From Lichenicola sp965198655 (GTDB lineage Bacteria; Pseudomonadota; Alphaproteobacteria; Acetobacterales; Acetobacteraceae): a DNA stretch of 64,000 bases. The stretch spans positions 1,426,001 to 1,490,000 of the forward strand of contig OZ240668.1 of assembly GCA_965198655.1 (NCBI GenBank), written 5' to 3'. Both the position numbers and the translations under genes were made by a program. Shown here piece after piece: positions 26,218-35,284 of this stretch. Positions within the stretch are counted from its first letter, which is position 1, and each line of letters opens with the position of its first letter. The notes under the pieces are model-generated. The model worked only from the letters and a program-made list of their open reading frames with translations, searched no databases and was not told where the DNA came from.

Positions 26218-27603
26218 ATGTCGATCGCAGCTTCCGTAACGCGACCACACGGACCGGCCCGCTTCTGGCGGACGGACGACGCCTGGGCGCTGGCGGTGGG
26301 CCTCGTCCTCGTGCTCGCGGGCCTGCTGCTCTTCGCCGCGGGCTCCGGCGTGCCGGCCTGGATCGCGGTGATTCCGCCGAAATGGCATGGCGTCTCCGAG
26401 CTCGGGCGCCATTTCGCGACCACGTGGCCGCGCTACGCGGCACAGCTCCTGCTCTGGCTCGTTCTCGTCACCGGCGCCCTCACGGCCCTGGGGCACGAGC
26501 CCCGGCGGGTCATCCCGGCCTTCGCGCTGCTCTACGTGGTGTCGGTCGGCATCCTTTCGCTCGGCCAATGGACCGAGGCGGTCACCTACAACCTTGAGCC
26601 GCCGCTGCTGGCGCTGGCGCTCGGCCTGGTGGTCGCCAACACCGGGCTGCTGCCGCGCACCGCCGACGCGGCGTTCCGGGTCGAGTTCTTCATCAAGCTC
26701 GGCGTCGTGCTGCTGGGCGCCACGCTGCCGCTGTCGCTGCTGGTCTGGGCCGGTCCCGTGGCGCTGCTCCAGGCCTCGATCGTGTCGATCGTGACGTTCG
26801 CGGTCATCTTCGGCACGGGCCGGGCGCTCGGGATCGACCCGCGCTTCGCGGCCACCCTCGGGGTCGGCGGCGCGGTGTGCGGCGTGTCGGCCGCGATCGC
26901 GGTCGCCGCCGCGGTCGGCGGACGCAGGCAGGACACCGGCGTGGTGATCTCGATCGTCATCCTGTGGGCGATCGTGATGATCTTCGCGCTGCCCTTCGCG
27001 GCGGCGGCGCTGCACATGCCGGCGGGGATCGGCGGCGCCTGGATCGGCACCTCGGAGTTCGCCGATGCGGCCGGCCTCGCCGCCGCCCAGTCCTACGGCG
27101 CCCTGGCTGCGCATTTCCCAGGTGCCCCGGCGGGCGAGGCCGAGCGCGCGGTCGCCTCCTTCACCCTGATGAAGGTGGTCGGCCGCGACGTCTGGATCGG
27201 CATCTGGGCACTGGTGCTCTCGATCGTCGCGGCCGCGCGCTGGGACGACATCGGCATCGCCAACCGTGCCGGGCCGGGCGAGATCTGGCGCCGGTTCCCG
27301 AAGTTCGTGCTCGGCTTCCTGGCCGCCTCGGTGCTGCTGACGCTGCTCTCCGCCCGGATCGGCCATGCCGCCTTCACCCACGACGCGACGCCGCAACTGG
27401 TCGCGCCGCTCAAGACGCTGCGCACCGAGGCGTTCGCGTTCGGCTTCCTGGCGATCGGGCTCACCACCCGGGTGCGCGACCTGGCCGGGATCGGCGGGCG
27501 GCCGTTCGCCGCCTTTTCCGCCGGCGTCGCGGTCAACCTCGTGCTCGGCCTCGTGCTGTCGTCGCTCGTGTTCGGCGGCACCTGGGCGATGCTCGGCCGA
27601 TGA
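26218..27603 (+). CDS. yeiH: YeiH/UPF0324-family putative sulfate exporter
   Basis: A 461-residue inner-membrane protein with about eleven hydrophobic segments. It is longer than E. coli YeiH (about 350 residues) because of an N-terminal extension with extra membrane segments. Family blocks are LALALGLVVANTG, FFIKLGVVLLGATLPL, GVGGAVCGVSAAIAVAAAVGG and the C-terminal LKTLRTEAFAFGFLAIGLTTR. Members are proposed to export sulfate or sulfite released from organosulfonates. A sulfonate-type ABC importer follows, which supports this. It overlaps the next small gene by 4 bp. Confidence 0.9.
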   Translation: MSIAASVTRPHGPARFWRTDDAWALAVGLVLVLAGLLLFAAGSGVPAWIAVIPPKWHGVSELGRHFATTWPRYAAQLLLWLVLVTGALTALGHEPRRVIPAFALLYVVSVGILSLGQWTEAVTYNLEPPLLALALGLVVANTGLLPRTADAAFRVEFFIKLGVVLLGATLPLSLLVWAGPVALLQASIVSIVTFAVIFGTGRALGIDPRFAATLGVGGAVCGVSAAIAVAAAVGGRRQDTGVVISIVILWAIVMIFALPFAAAALHMPAGIGGAWIGTSEFADAAGLAAAQSYGALAAHFPGAPAGEAERAVASFTLMKVVGRDVWIGIWALVLSIVAAARWDDIGIANRAGPGEIWRRFPKFVLGFLAASVLLTLLSARIGHAAFTHDATPQLVAPLKTLRTEAFAFGFLAIGLTTRVRDLAGIGGRPFAAFSAGVAVNLVLGLVLSSLVFGGTWAMLGR

Positions 27604-27794
27604 ACGCGCCGCGCGCGTGCGGCGGCTGCCGCGAGTTCGAGGCGGACCCCGCCGCGATCGAGGCCGGCCTCGCCGGGCTCGGCATGCTGAGCTCGGGGTT
27701 CGGCGCGACGCGGGCCGGGGACGGGCAGTGCCGCCGGCACGACCGGCTCCTCCGGGCGACCGCATCCTGCGACGCGTTCGCACTCAAGGATTGA
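27600..27794 (+). CDS. Small Cys-motif protein coupled to yeiH
   Basis: A 64-residue protein whose ATG overlaps the yeiH stop (ATGA). It has a CGGC pair at C7/C10, an LSSGFG turn, C44xxH47 and C57, arranged like a small zinc or iron-sulfur site. The pattern looks conserved rather than a chance ORF, though I recall no named function. Position between a sulfate-exporter homolog and a sulfonate importer suggests a redox or sulfur role. 86 bp separate it from the importer's binding-protein gene. Confidence 0.72.
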   Translation: MNAPRACGGCREFEADPAAIEAGLAGLGMLSSGFGATRAGDGQCRRHDRLLRATASCDAFALKD

Positions 27795-27880
27795 GCCCGT
27801 CCGCGGCAGCGATCCTCCCTGCCGCAGCGCCTGCCGACGCGCAGCACTCCTCCGCCTTACCGGGAAGAACGAAGCAACGA

Positions 27881-28855
27881 ATGAACCCAGTCCACAGGAT
27901 CATGGCCGCCGCCCTGACGGTGCTCTGCCTTTCGGGGCCGATTCGGGCGGCCACGGCCGGACCGATCGGCACGCTGGGCCTGTCCTACGCGTACTACGAT
28001 CCCTTAAGCCTGGTGCTGAAGGAGACGTCCTTCCTGCAGGACGCCGTCGGTCCCGGCGTGCGGCTGAACTGGGTGCTGAGCCAGGGCAGCAACAAGGCGC
28101 TGGAGTTCCTGCGCGGCAATTCGGTCCAGTTCGGCCAGACCGCCGGGTCGGCGGCGCTGCTCGGCCGCGCCAACGGGACGCCGGTCCAGGCGATCGCCGT
28201 CACCGCCACGTCGGAATGGACCGCCCTGGTGGTGGCGCCGCGTTCCGAAATCGCCAGTCTCGCCGACCTGAAGAACAAGCGGATCGCCGCCACGCCGGGA
28301 ACCGATCCCGACATCTTCCTGCTGCGTGCGCTGGCGACCGTGGGCCTCGGCACCCGCGACGTCACCGTGGTGCCGCTGCAGCACCCGCTAGGCCGGCAGG
28401 CGCTCGATGCCGGCCAGGTCGACGCGTGGGCCGGGCTCGACCCGTTCATGGCGCAAGCGCAACTGCAGCACCACGACGTGCTGCTGTATCGCAACAAGGC
28501 GCTGATCTCGCCGGGCACGCTGCTGGTGCGCGAGGACTTCGAGGCGGCCCATCCCGAGGTGGTCCGGCAGGTGCTGCAAGCCTATGCGCGGGCGCGGCGC
28601 TGGGCGATCGCCAACCCGGACGGGATGGCGCGGATCCTGTCCAGCGCGTCCGGCCTCGGCCTCGACGTGGCGAAGCTCCAGCTCAGCCGGATCGACTTCG
28701 CGGCCCAGGCGGTTGGGCCGTCGCAGCGGGCCGGCATCCTGGCGGCGGCGCCGGTCCTGAAGGCGAGCGGCAGGATCAGTGCCGGCGCCGACATCGACCA
28801 GGCCGCCGCCACCCTGGTGAACACCTCCTTCACGACGGCGCTCGGCATACGCTGA
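27881..28855 (+). CDS. ABC transporter substrate-binding protein, aliphatic sulfonate/nitrate type
   Basis: A 324-residue SsuA/NMT1-type periplasmic protein. A signal peptide (about residues 1-24, ending IRAATA) precedes LGLSYAYYDPLSLVLKE. The family's GNSVQFGQTAGSAAL, PRSEIASLADLKNKRIAATPGTD and AHPEVVRQVLQAYARARRWA blocks follow. It feeds the permease and ATPase encoded next. Sulfonate or taurine as ligand is inferred from subfamily and from yeiH upstream; nitrate or thiamine-precursor ligands are known in the same superfamily. Confidence 0.87.
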   Translation: MNPVHRIMAAALTVLCLSGPIRAATAGPIGTLGLSYAYYDPLSLVLKETSFLQDAVGPGVRLNWVLSQGSNKALEFLRGNSVQFGQTAGSAALLGRANGTPVQAIAVTATSEWTALVVAPRSEIASLADLKNKRIAATPGTDPDIFLLRALATVGLGTRDVTVVPLQHPLGRQALDAGQVDAWAGLDPFMAQAQLQHHDVLLYRNKALISPGTLLVREDFEAAHPEVVRQVLQAYARARRWAIANPDGMARILSSASGLGLDVAKLQLSRIDFAAQAVGPSQRAGILAAAPVLKASGRISAGADIDQAAATLVNTSFTTALGIR

Positions 28856-28856
28856 G

Positions 28857-29621
28857 GTGGCGGGTAGGGTTCGCGCCGTGCTGGGGCTGGCGGTCCCGGC
28901 CTGCTTGCTCGTCGCCTGGCAGGTCACGAGTGCCAGCGGTGCCGTGACCGCGTCGGTGCTGCCGCCGCCGATGCGTGTGATCAGGACCCTGCTGGACATG
29001 GCGTCGACCGGGGAGATGGCGCAGGCCGTCGCCGCCACCGCCGGCCGGCTGGCGGCCGGCTTCGCGATCGGCGCCGGCGTCGGCACGCTGCTCGGCGCGC
29101 TAAGCGGCAGCTCCCGCCTGGGACGCGACCTGCTGGACCCGTCGATCCAGGCGCTGCGCAGCGTGCCCTCGCTGGCCTGGGTGCCGCTGTTCGTGCTGTG
29201 GCTGGGCATCTTCGAGGGGTCGAAGATCACCCTGATCGCGGTGGGCGTGTTCTTCCCGGTCTATCTCAACCTGATGAGCGGCATCGCCGGCGTCGACCGC
29301 AAGCTGATCGAGGTCGGCACCGTGCACGGCCTGTCGCGGCTGCGCCGCCTGCTGCGGATCCAGTTGCCGGCGGCCTTGCCCGTCTACGTGGTCGGCCTGC
29401 GCAGCGGCCTGGGCCTCGGCTGGATGTTCGTTTCGGCGGCGGAGCTACTCGGCGCCTCCAGCGGGCTCGGCTTCGTGCTCGACGACGGGGAGCAGACCGG
29501 CCGTCCGGAACGGGTGCTGGTGGCGATCCTGCTGTTCGGGGTCTGCGGCAAGCTGAGCGACCTCGTGCTGGCCTCGGTCGGCGGCCGGCTGGTGGCCTGG
29601 CAGGACACGGCGCAGCGCTGA
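28857..29621 (+). CDS. ABC transporter permease, SsuC/TauC type
   Basis: A 254-residue inner-membrane protein with about six hydrophobic segments. It carries the family EAA-type coupling loop, seen as EVGTVHGLSRLRRLLRIQLPAALP. The mid-section LRSVPSLAWVPLFVLWLGIFEGSKI is typical of sulfonate/nitrate permeases. The start is GTG 28857, one base after the binding-protein stop. The ATPase gene starts 1 bp after its stop, so all three genes are cotranslated. Confidence 0.9.
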   Translation: MAGRVRAVLGLAVPACLLVAWQVTSASGAVTASVLPPPMRVIRTLLDMASTGEMAQAVAATAGRLAAGFAIGAGVGTLLGALSGSSRLGRDLLDPSIQALRSVPSLAWVPLFVLWLGIFEGSKITLIAVGVFFPVYLNLMSGIAGVDRKLIEVGTVHGLSRLRRLLRIQLPAALPVYVVGLRSGLGLGWMFVSAAELLGASSGLGFVLDDGEQTGRPERVLVAILLFGVCGKLSDLVLASVGGRLVAWQDTAQR

Positions 29622-29622
29622 G

Positions 29623-30348
29623 ATGGCGCACGCGCTGCACGTCGAGGGACTTCGCAAGGCCTACGCGGGAGCACCCGTGCTGGGCCCGATCGACCTGCAC
29701 CTGGAGGCCGGCAGCATCACCGTGATCATCGGCCGGAGCGGCTGCGGCAAGACCACCCTGCTGCGCTGCCTGGGCGGCCTGGAGCGACCGGATGCGGGTG
29801 TGATCCGCGTGGGCCACGGGACGCTGCGGCCGGAACACGTCGGCACCGTGTTCCAGGAGCCGCGGCTGATGCCGTGGCTGACGGTGGCAGCCAACGTCGG
29901 CTTCGGCCTGTCCCGCCGCGATCGCCGCGCACGCGACGCCGCGGTCGCCGAGGCACTGCGCCACGTCGGCCTGGCCGAGGCCGGCGGCCTGCTGCCCAAG
30001 CACCTGTCCGGCGGCATGGCGCAGCGCGTCGCCCTTGCCCGCGGCCTGGCACCGGAGCCGGAGGTGCTGCTGCTCGACGAGCCGTTCAGCGCGCTGGATC
30101 CCTTCACCCGCGCACAGATGCAGGATCACCTGCTGCACCTGCACCGCCACTATGGCACGACCATCGTCCTGATCACGCACGACATGGACGAGGCCGTGAC
30201 GCTGGCCGACCGGATCCTGGTCCTGCGCGGCCGACCGGGACTCGTCGCGGGCGACCTGACGCCGAGCCTGGAGCGGCCTCGGCTGCGGACGGAACCGGAG
30301 GCCATGGACCTGAGGCTTCGCCTGGCGAGCCTGCTGTCGACGCCCTGA
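29623..30348 (+). CDS. ABC transporter ATP-binding protein, SsuB/TauB type
   Basis: A 241-residue ATPase: Walker A GRSGCGKTT near residue 38, Q-loop FQEPRLMPWLTV, signature LSGGMAQRVALARGLA, Walker B LLLDEPFSALD, and switch His in LITHDMDEAV. The PRLMPW(L) Q-loop is characteristic of the SsuB/TauB group. It energises the importer formed with the two preceding genes. Nothing odd apart from the missing oxygenase or desulfonase genes (ssuD/tauD), which are not in the window. Confidence 0.92.
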   Translation: MAHALHVEGLRKAYAGAPVLGPIDLHLEAGSITVIIGRSGCGKTTLLRCLGGLERPDAGVIRVGHGTLRPEHVGTVFQEPRLMPWLTVAANVGFGLSRRDRRARDAAVAEALRHVGLAEAGGLLPKHLSGGMAQRVALARGLAPEPEVLLLDEPFSALDPFTRAQMQDHLLHLHRHYGTTIVLITHDMDEAVTLADRILVLRGRPGLVAGDLTPSLERPRLRTEPEAMDLRLRLASLLSTP

Positions 30349-30545
30349 TCATGGCCGCATGTCGCACGCGTCCGCCGGCCAGGTTCGCTGCCAGGACCGG
30401 CAGCGGCCGGCACCGTCCACGCCGCCCCGGAACGCCATGCGCAGGGCGCCGGCGTGGTTCACGTTCCCCGATCGCCCACTGCTTCACCGCACAGCAGGCG
30501 TGAGCCGGATCTCCCCGGTGACCGCGAAGCCCGGAACTGGCGGCG

Positions 30546-32411
30546 CTAGTGGTTGTCGCGCGGGATCCCCATGGTCTGGGCGATGCGCTGGTAGCGGACC
30601 GCGTTCTCCAGCACCGCGCCGGTTTCGAGCTGCCCGACCTGGGCCCGCTGCATCTCCTGCCAGGGCGTCTGGCTCGCCGGGTAGCGATAGCCACCCTCCG
30701 CCTCGAGCTGCCGGCGCCGCTCGGCGATCTCCGCCTCGCTTACCAGCATGTCGACGCGGCCGCGGCCGAGGTCGACCCGGATGCGGTCGCCGGTGCGGAC
30801 CAGCGCCAGTGGGCCGCCGGCCGCCGCTTCCGGCGACGCGTTCAGGATCGACGGCGAGCCCGAGGTGCCGGATTGCCGGCCGTCGCCGATGCAGGCCAGC
30901 GCATGCACGCCGCGCTCCATCAGGTAGACCGGAGGCCGCATGTTCACCACTTCGGCCGCCCCCGGGTAGCCGATCGGGCCAGCGCCGCGCATCACCAGCA
31001 CGTCGTGGTCGCCGACGTCGAGCGCCGGGTCGTCGATCCGCGCGTGGTAGTCCTCCGGCCCGTCGAACACGATCGCCCGTCCCTCGAACGCGTCGGGGTC
31101 CTTGGGATCGTTGAGGTAGCGCTGCCGGAACTCCTCGGAGATCACGCTGGTCTTCATGATCGCGGACGTGAACAGGTTGCCGGTCAGCACCAGGAAGCCG
31201 GCGCGCTGCTTCAGCGGGCGGTCGTAGGGGCGGATCACCTTGTCGTCGGCGATGGGCACGTCGCGGCAGTTCTCGCCGATGGTGCGGCCGTTCACCGTCC
31301 GGGCGTCCTCGGCGATCAGGCCCTGGCGCATCAGCTCGCCGACCACCGCCGGCACGCCGCCGGCATGATAGAAGTCCTCGCCCAGGTACTCGCCGGCCGG
31401 CTGCAGGTTGACCAGCAGCGGGATGTCGAGGCCGAGGCGCTGCCAGCTCTCGATCGGCAGGTCGATGCCGAGGTGGCGCGCGAGGCCGGCCAAGTGGATC
31501 GGCGCGTTGGTGGAGCCGCCGATCGCGGCGTTGACGCGGATCGCGTTCTCGAACGCGGCCTTGGTCATGATCTCGGACGGCTTGAGGTCCTCGTGCACCA
31601 TGGCGATGATCCGGCGGCCGGTCTCGAACGCGCATTCCTGGCGGTCGCGATAGGGCGCCGGGATCGCAGCGGCCCCGGGAAGCTGCATCCCCAGCACCTC
31701 CGCCAGCGAGTTCATCGTGGTCGCCGTGCCCATGGTGTTGCAGTAACCGGTCGAGGGCGAGGACGATGCCACCAGCTTGATGAAGCCGTCGTAGTCGATC
31801 TCGCCCATCGCCAGCAGCTCGCGCGCCTTCCACACGATGGTGCCCGAGCCGGTGCGCTCGCCGCGGAACCAGCCGTTCAGCATCGGCCCGACCGAGAGCG
31901 CGATCGAGGGGATGTTCACCGTCGCCGCCGCCATTAGGCAGGCCGGCGTGGTCTTGTCGCAGCCGATGGTCAGCACCACGCCGTCGATCGGGTAGCCGTA
32001 CAGCACCTCCACCAGCCCGAGATAGGCGAGGTTGCGGTCCAGGCCCGCGGTCGGGCGCTTGCCGGTCTCCTGGATCGGGTGCACCGGGAACTCGATGGCG
32101 ATGCCGCCCGCCTCGCGTATGCCCTCGCGCAGCCGCTCGGCCAGCACCAGGTGGTGCCGGTTGCAGGGCGACAGGTCCGAGCCGGTCTGGGCGATGCCGA
32201 TGATCGGCCGCTCCGACTGCAGCTCGCGCTGCGACAGCCCGAAATTCATGTAGCGCTCCAGGTAGAGCGCGGTCATGTCCGGGTTGTGCGGGTTGTCGAA
32301 CCAGGCGCGCGAGCGCAGCCGGGTGCGGCCGCGGTCGTGCGGCTGGCTCTGCTGCGAGGCGGCGTGCTGCGGGGACAGGCCGTCTGTGGGGTTCGGCGGT
32401 GTGTCGGGCAT
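30546..32411 (-). CDS. IlvD/Edd-family sugar-acid dehydratase (arabinonate/xylonate/galactonate type)
   Basis: A 621-residue Fe-S dehydratase. IGIAQTGSDLSPCNRHH carries the first cluster cysteine, TIGCDKTTPACLMAA the second, and TGYCNTMGTATTMNSLAE the third. ALACIGDGRQSGTSGSPSILN is the C-terminal active region. The long N-terminal part and TGSDLSPCN are typical of pentonate and hexonate dehydratases rather than IlvD. It would convert an aldonate to the 2-keto-3-deoxy acid used by DgoK or the AraD1-family protein at 16.9-21.4 kb. GalM is encoded 4 bp upstream, so the two form an operon. Confidence 0.9.
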   Translation of the reverse strand: MPDTPPNPTDGLSPQHAASQQSQPHDRGRTRLRSRAWFDNPHNPDMTALYLERYMNFGLSQRELQSERPIIGIAQTGSDLSPCNRHHLVLAERLREGIREAGGIAIEFPVHPIQETGKRPTAGLDRNLAYLGLVEVLYGYPIDGVVLTIGCDKTTPACLMAAATVNIPSIALSVGPMLNGWFRGERTGSGTIVWKARELLAMGEIDYDGFIKLVASSSPSTGYCNTMGTATTMNSLAEVLGMQLPGAAAIPAPYRDRQECAFETGRRIIAMVHEDLKPSEIMTKAAFENAIRVNAAIGGSTNAPIHLAGLARHLGIDLPIESWQRLGLDIPLLVNLQPAGEYLGEDFYHAGGVPAVVGELMRQGLIAEDARTVNGRTIGENCRDVPIADDKVIRPYDRPLKQRAGFLVLTGNLFTSAIMKTSVISEEFRQRYLNDPKDPDAFEGRAIVFDGPEDYHARIDDPALDVGDHDVLVMRGAGPIGYPGAAEVVNMRPPVYLMERGVHALACIGDGRQSGTSGSPSILNASPEAAAGGPLALVRTGDRIRVDLGRGRVDMLVSEAEIAERRRQLEAEGGYRYPASQTPWQEMQRAQVGQLETGAVLENAVRYQRIAQTMGIPRDNH

Positions 32412-32415
32412 CGCT

Positions 32416-33537
32416 TCAGTTCTGGCTAATGGTGAAGCGCCAGACCGTGCGGGAGCGGAAGGTCTGGCCTGGGTCGAGGCGGGTCGAGGGAAAGGTGGGG
32501 TGGTTGGGCGCGTCCGGGAAGTGCTGCGTCTCGAAGCACAGCCCGTCGCCCTGGCGATACAGCAGGCCGGCCTTGCCGGTGCGCGTGCCGTCCAGGAAGT
32601 TGCCCGAGTAGAACTGCACCCCGGGCTCGGTGGTGGCGATCTCCAGCACGTGGCCGGATATCGGGTCCTCCACCCGCACCGCCGGCCTCGGCTCCGGCGT
32701 GACGCCGCCGCGCAGCACGTAGTTGTGGTCGTAGCCGCGCCCGAGCACGAGCTGCCTCTCGCTGCCGTCGCGGATCCGCTCGACCACCGCGACCGCTGCC
32801 GTGAAGTCCATCGCCGTACCCGCGACCGGCCGGATCTCGCCGGTCGGGATCATGGTGGCGTCCACCGGGGTGAACGCGTCGGCGTGGATCGTCACCAGGT
32901 GGTCGAGCGCTGAGCGCCCGCTGTTCTCGCCGCAAAGGTTGAAGAAGCTGTGGTTGGTGAGGTTGATCACCGTGGGCGCGTCGGTGGTGGCGGTGTAGTC
33001 CAGCGTCAGCGTGTCGTCCTCGCCCAGCGTGTAGCCGGCGCAAACGTCCAGCCGGCCGGGAAAGCCTTCCTCGCCATCCGGGCTGATCCTGCGGAAGGTG
33101 ACGTGCGGGACCTCGCCCGGGCCGGACAGCGTCTCGATCTCCCACCGGCGCTGGTCGAAGCCGCGCACCCCGCCATGCAGCGCGTTCGCCCCGTCGGTAG
33201 CCGGCACGCGCACCGCTCCGTCCAGCACGAAGCGGCCGCCGGCGAGGCGGTTGCCGTAGCGGCCGATCGTGGCGCCGAAATACTGCGGATGCTCGACGTA
33301 CTCGGCCAGCGTGGCGTAGCCCAGCACCACGTCGTCCAGCCGGCCGTGCCGGTCCGACACGTGCAGCGACTGCAGCGCGGCGCCGAAGCCGATCAGCCGC
33401 GCGGTCGTGCCGCGTCGGTTGCGCAGCACTACGGCTTCGATCGCGGTGCCATCGCCGAGGGTGCCGAAACCCTCCCGGCCGGCGCCCGCCTCGCCGCGCG
33501 TTGCGTCCTGTCGTCCTGCGTCGATCCCGTCGCCCAT
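32416..33537 (-). CDS. galM: Aldose 1-epimerase (galactose mutarotase)
   Basis: A 373-residue GalM: GATIGRYGNRLAGGRF, NALHGGVRGFDQR with one active-site His, VINLTNHSFFNL with the second His, and the C-terminal EPGVQFYSGNFLDG with the catalytic Glu region. It equilibrates sugar anomers before the 1-dehydrogenase. The first 24 residues look like a non-conserved extension, and the true start could be further in, but no better start with a ribosome site stands out. It precedes the dehydratase in one operon and diverges from the flavin oxidoreductase. Confidence 0.9.
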   Translation of the reverse strand: MGDGIDAGRQDATRGEAGAGREGFGTLGDGTAIEAVVLRNRRGTTARLIGFGAALQSLHVSDRHGRLDDVVLGYATLAEYVEHPQYFGATIGRYGNRLAGGRFVLDGAVRVPATDGANALHGGVRGFDQRRWEIETLSGPGEVPHVTFRRISPDGEEGFPGRLDVCAGYTLGEDDTLTLDYTATTDAPTVINLTNHSFFNLCGENSGRSALDHLVTIHADAFTPVDATMIPTGEIRPVAGTAMDFTAAVAVVERIRDGSERQLVLGRGYDHNYVLRGGVTPEPRPAVRVEDPISGHVLEIATTEPGVQFYSGNFLDGTRTGKAGLLYRQGDGLCFETQHFPDAPNHPTFPSTRLDPGQTFRSRTVWRFTISQN

Positions 33538-33657
33538 CCACCCGTCCAGCTCGGAAAATTACTCAGACAATACGGCGTCTGCCCGCTCCGTGGCAACCTG
33601 TTTGCCGCCGCCGCCGTTGCCGCGTGTTGCAGCGTCTGGAAACGGGTGGGACGGGTG

Positions 33658-35025
33658 ATGGAGTTCGACACCGCGATCATCGGCGGCGGCCAGGCGGGCG
33701 TGCCGTTGTCGCGGGCTCTGGCCGGCGCAGGACAACGGGTCGCGCTGATCGAGCAGACCCATCTCGGCGGCTCCTGCGTCAACTTCGGCTGCACCCCGAG
33801 CAAGGCGCTGATCGCCTCGGCTGGGATCGCCCACCACGCCCGCGAGGCGCGGCGCTGGGGCGTCGGCGTCACCGGGGTCGTGGTCGACTTCAAGGCGGTG
33901 ATGGACCGGGCGCGCGGCTTCGCGTCGGACGCGGTGCGTTCGCTCGACAAGAGCTTCGCCGACGGATCCGGCCCGAGGCTGATCCGCACCCATGCCCGGT
34001 TGGACGGGGCCGCCGCGGGCTGGTTCCGGATCGACGCCGGCGGCGACATCCTGCGCGCCCGCAACGTCGTGCTCGACACCGGGACCCGTTCGCTGATGCC
34101 CGACATCGCGGGCCTCGGCGACGTGACGCCCATCACTGCGGAGAACTGGATCGACCTCGACACGCTGCCGCAGCGGCTGATCATGATCGGCGGCAGCTAC
34201 CTCGCGTTGGAGTTCGGTCAGGCCTTTGCCCGGCTCGGCGCGGAGGTGGTGGTGCTGCAGGGTGGCGACCGCCTGGCCGAGCGCGAGGATCCGGAGGTGT
34301 CGGAGGCGATCCGCGAGTTCCTCGCCGCAGAGGGCCTCGACATCCGCCTCGGCGTGCGCATCGACCGGGTCGAACGGACTGAGCAGGGAGTGCGTGTGCA
34401 CACGAACGTCGGCGCCGTCGACGGCAGCCACCTGTTCGTCGCCACCGGGCGGCGGCCGAACACCGACGACCTCGGCCTCGACACGGTAGGGGTGGAGACG
34501 ACCAGGCATGGCGTCGTCACGGTGGACGAGCACCTGTCGAGCAGCGTGCCGGGCATCTGGGCGGCCGGCGACATACGCGGCGGCCCCGCCTTCACCCACA
34601 CCGCCTATGCCGACTTCACCGTGCTGCAGGACCAGCTCGCCGGCAGCCAGACCCGCACCACCGAGCGGGTGGTGCCCTACGCGATGTTCCTGGACCCCGA
34701 ACTCGGCCGCGTCGGCATGACCGAGGCGGAGGCGCGCAGTGCCGGCCACCGGGTGCGGATCGGCGTCAAGGACATGAGCACCAGCGGCAAGGCGCGCGAG
34801 GTCGGCCAGACCACCGGTTTCATCAAGGTGGTGATCGACGCCGACACCGACATCGTTCTGGGGGCCGCCTGCCTGTGCCACAACGGCGCGGAGGTGGTGC
34901 ATGCCTTCATCGCGCTGATGAACGCCGGGGCGACGGCGCAGACCATGATCGACTCCGTGGTCATCCATCCGACCATCGGCGAGGCGGCGAAGAACGCGGT
35001 GGTGGCGGCCTATGACGGCGCGTGA
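33658..35025 (+). CDS. FAD-dependent pyridine nucleotide-disulfide oxidoreductase (mercuric reductase-like)
   Basis: A 455-residue class I flavin disulfide reductase: FAD motif AIIGGGQAGVPLS, redox-active pair GGSCVNFGCTPSKAL, NAD motif MIGGSYLALEFGQAFA, ATGRRPNTD, and the C-terminal dimer interface with catalytic HPTIGE. It has no N-terminal metal-binding (HMA) domain and no C-terminal vicinal cysteines, so it is probably not a true mercuric reductase. Lipoamide, soluble transhydrogenase or other disulfide substrates remain possible. The start is ATG 33658, since the FAD motif begins at residue 5. It is monocistronic and diverges from galM. Confidence 0.86.
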   Translation: MEFDTAIIGGGQAGVPLSRALAGAGQRVALIEQTHLGGSCVNFGCTPSKALIASAGIAHHAREARRWGVGVTGVVVDFKAVMDRARGFASDAVRSLDKSFADGSGPRLIRTHARLDGAAAGWFRIDAGGDILRARNVVLDTGTRSLMPDIAGLGDVTPITAENWIDLDTLPQRLIMIGGSYLALEFGQAFARLGAEVVVLQGGDRLAEREDPEVSEAIREFLAAEGLDIRLGVRIDRVERTEQGVRVHTNVGAVDGSHLFVATGRRPNTDDLGLDTVGVETTRHGVVTVDEHLSSSVPGIWAAGDIRGGPAFTHTAYADFTVLQDQLAGSQTRTTERVVPYAMFLDPELGRVGMTEAEARSAGHRVRIGVKDMSTSGKAREVGQTTGFIKVVIDADTDIVLGAACLCHNGAEVVHAFIALMNAGATAQTMIDSVVIHPTIGEAAKNAVVAAYDGA

Positions 35026-35284
35026 GGACCACGAGCAGGATCGAGAGGCCGGGGAGAAGGCCGATGCCAGGATTGCGACCATCGATCTGGTCGCTTCCGA
35101 TGCAAGGTCGGGCACGGCGAGAGCCTTCCGGTCAGGCGTCGGAGCAACCATACCGGCGGATAATCGCGGCCCTGAAAACCCGTCCCGATGAATCTGGTTC
35201 GAGGTCGGAAGGATCGCTCACGGCCGCACCTGCCATCGCGATCGAACCCGAGTGGTCCTCAGCCCGGACGCCGGCGGGCACGGC

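Noticed and set aside
33658..35025. Mercuric reductase
   Set aside because: It lacks the HMA domain and C-terminal cysteine pair, and no mer genes are nearby; only the general flavin disulfide reductase call is kept.
35026..35284. Small gene on the plus strand after the flavin oxidoreductase
   Set aside because: Frames present are Arg/Pro-rich without domain or ribosome site and run into the DUF4174 gene antisense.
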